Assembly (NCBI RefSeq): GCF_000801335.2
Contig: NZ_JSEH01000008.1
Span: forward strand, 124,001 to 188,000
Source of the DNA: Desulfovibrio sp. TomC
GTDB taxonomy: Bacteria > Desulfobacterota > Desulfovibrionia > Desulfovibrionales > Desulfovibrionaceae
Direction of reading: 5' to 3'
DNA: 64,000 bases
Shown: piece by piece, positions 63,114-64,000 of the stretch
How positions within the stretch are numbered: the first letter of the stretch is position 1
Layout of the letters: every line of letters begins with the position of its first letter
Program-made: the position numbers and the translations under genes
The notes under the pieces: model-generated
The model's input: the letters and a program-made list of their open reading frames with translations, nothing else
The model's database searches: none
What the model was told of the DNA's origin: nothing

Positions 63114-64000
63114 CGCGGCGGGCAGCCCTCAAAACCCTGACCCTGGGCGGTCTGGCCGCAGCCGGGGCCGGCCTGGGCGCAACCGCCGCCCCGGCCCAGA
63201 CCCCTGACGCCCCCAGACCATCCCCCGCCGTACCTTGGGAAAGACCGGGCTTTCGGTGTCCATCTTAAATCTTGGCGGCATGTTCGACACCATCAACAGC
63301 CAGCTCCTGCTCAAGCAGGCCCTGGCCTGGGGCGTCAATTTCTGGGACACGGCCGAGGCCTACGGCAACGGCCAGTCCGAAGAGGGCTTTGGCCGCTTTT
63401 TCGCCCGCAATCCCGAGGCCAGAAGCCAGGTGGTGCTGACCACCAAACTGACCACCAAGGCCGGACGCTTTGACGAGCGCCTGGACGAAGCGCTTTCGCG
63501 CCTGAAAACCAACTATGTCGATCTGTTCTACGTCCACGCCATCTCCACTATCGACGAGATGGGCGGCCATTGGCGGGAGTGGGCGGCCAAACAGAAACAG
63601 GCCGGCAAGATCAAATTCTTCGGATTCAGCAGCCACAACAATATGGAAGCCTGCCTGGAAGGCGCGGCCAAGCTCGACTTCATCGACGCCGTCATGGTGG
63701 CCTACAATTTCCGGCTCATGGCCGAGCCGGCCATGAAAAAGGCGCTTGAGGCCTGCACCAAAGCCGGCATCGGCGTGGTGGCCATGAAGACCCAGGGCGG
63801 CGGGCCGGTCAAATCCGACAGCCAGGCCGAACTGGACATGGCCGGACGGTTTCTGGCGAAGGGCTTTACCGACAAGCAGGCCAAGCTCAAGGCCATCTGG
63901 GAAAACCCGGCCATCGCCTCGGTGTGCTCGCAAATGCCAAACCTCACCATCCTCTCGGCCAACGTGGCCGCCGCCCGCGACACCACTGCCCTGGCCCGGC
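63086..64000 (+). pseudogene. Tat-exported aldo/keto reductase, frameshifted, cut by window edge
   Basis: The gene starts at ATG 63086 behind a strong AAGGAGGAG site with a Tat signal (TRRAALKTLTLGGLAAAGAG). The frame then runs into a stop at 63269. From 63208 the plus-one-offset frame encodes a typical AKR: IPRRTLGKTGLSVSILNLGG, WDTAEAYGNG (catalytic Asp and Tyr), VVLTTKLTT (Lys), YVDLFYVHAIS (His) and FFGFSSHN, open to the window end. Inserting one C into the C5 run at 63210-63214 joins both frames exactly. It may be a true frameshift, a sequencing error or an unusual translational event. The C-terminus is outside the window. Confidence 0.85.

Noticed and set aside
63200-63270. Programmed ribosomal frameshift in the aldo/keto reductase
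   Set aside because: There is a C run but no clear slippery heptamer or downstream pseudoknot; a simple one-base deletion is a simpler explanation.
1-64000. tRNA, rRNA, CRISPR arrays, prophage or intact insertion sequences
   Set aside because: Scanned for conserved T-loop sequence, regularly spaced direct repeats, transposase motifs and integrase genes; none found by eye.

Overview
The window looks like a chromosome segment of a high-GC, Desulfovibrio-type sulfate reducer (Deltaproteobacteria / Desulfovibrionales). The strongest pointer is an aldehyde oxidoreductase whose eight iron-sulfur cysteines fall at the residue numbers I recall for the Desulfovibrio gigas MOP protein. Around it is the set of small redox, radical-SAM and methyltransferase genes that accompanies MOP in that group. 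Other pointers are many ferredoxin-like proteins, a fumarate reductase with a class I fumarase, and abundant two-component systems. No rRNA, tRNA, CRISPR array or intact insertion sequence was seen.

Layout. 1-13775: mixed housekeeping and regulatory genes. These are a sigma-54 response regulator cut by the left edge, an EF-hand/TPR protein, two SGNH hydrolases, a PilZ protein, a flippase-like membrane protein, a small c-type cytochrome with a one-residue heme motif, a DsbA-like lipoprotein, a soluble hybrid kinase, glutamine synthetase, a split YeeE/YedE sulfur transporter and YbaK. 13938-25397: the aldehyde oxidoreductase (mop) locus, all on the minus strand: MoeA-like protein, mop, a GltD/HdrD-like dicluster protein, a zinc-ribbon redox protein, a methyltransferase, a C_GCAxxG_C_C protein, radical-SAM TrsS, a truncated AMP ligase and XdhC. 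Most neighbours overlap by a few bases. 25398-29665: a 1-kb gene-free stretch, a DUF2238 membrane protein, a LhgO-like oxidase and an AT-rich orphan gene. 29666-42573: threonine dehydratase, a short asparaginase, an IclR regulator and two complete branched-chain amino-acid (Liv) ABC transporters. 43037-50587: a seven-gene C4-dicarboxylate / fumarate-respiration operon (Dcu transporter, fumarase alpha and beta, DctA, FrdC-FrdA-FrdB). Behind it lie an NtrC-type regulator and a sensor kinase with a periplasmic solute-binding domain, and there is a candidate -24/-12 promoter between regulator and operon. 54482-58015: a large hybrid kinase. 58157-58871: EVE and zinc-ribbon proteins. 59191-64000: a periplasm-facing iron-sulfur electron-transfer cluster (DUF6599, DUF362, a polyferredoxin membrane protein and a Tat-type aldo/keto reductase that appears frameshifted and runs off the right edge).

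How it works together. The Liv transporters with asparaginase and threonine dehydratase suggest amino-acid uptake and deamination. The dicarboxylate operon would import fumarate or malate, interconvert them and reduce fumarate at the membrane. The MOP locus oxidises aldehydes to acids with a molybdenum cofactor, and its companion genes look like a dedicated but little-understood maturation or partner system. Scattered between genes is a family of modular GC-rich repeats that begin with the same 14-base block and fold into two hairpins, some followed by a T-run. They mostly lie just after stop codons and look like a mobile or amplified transcription-terminator cassette.
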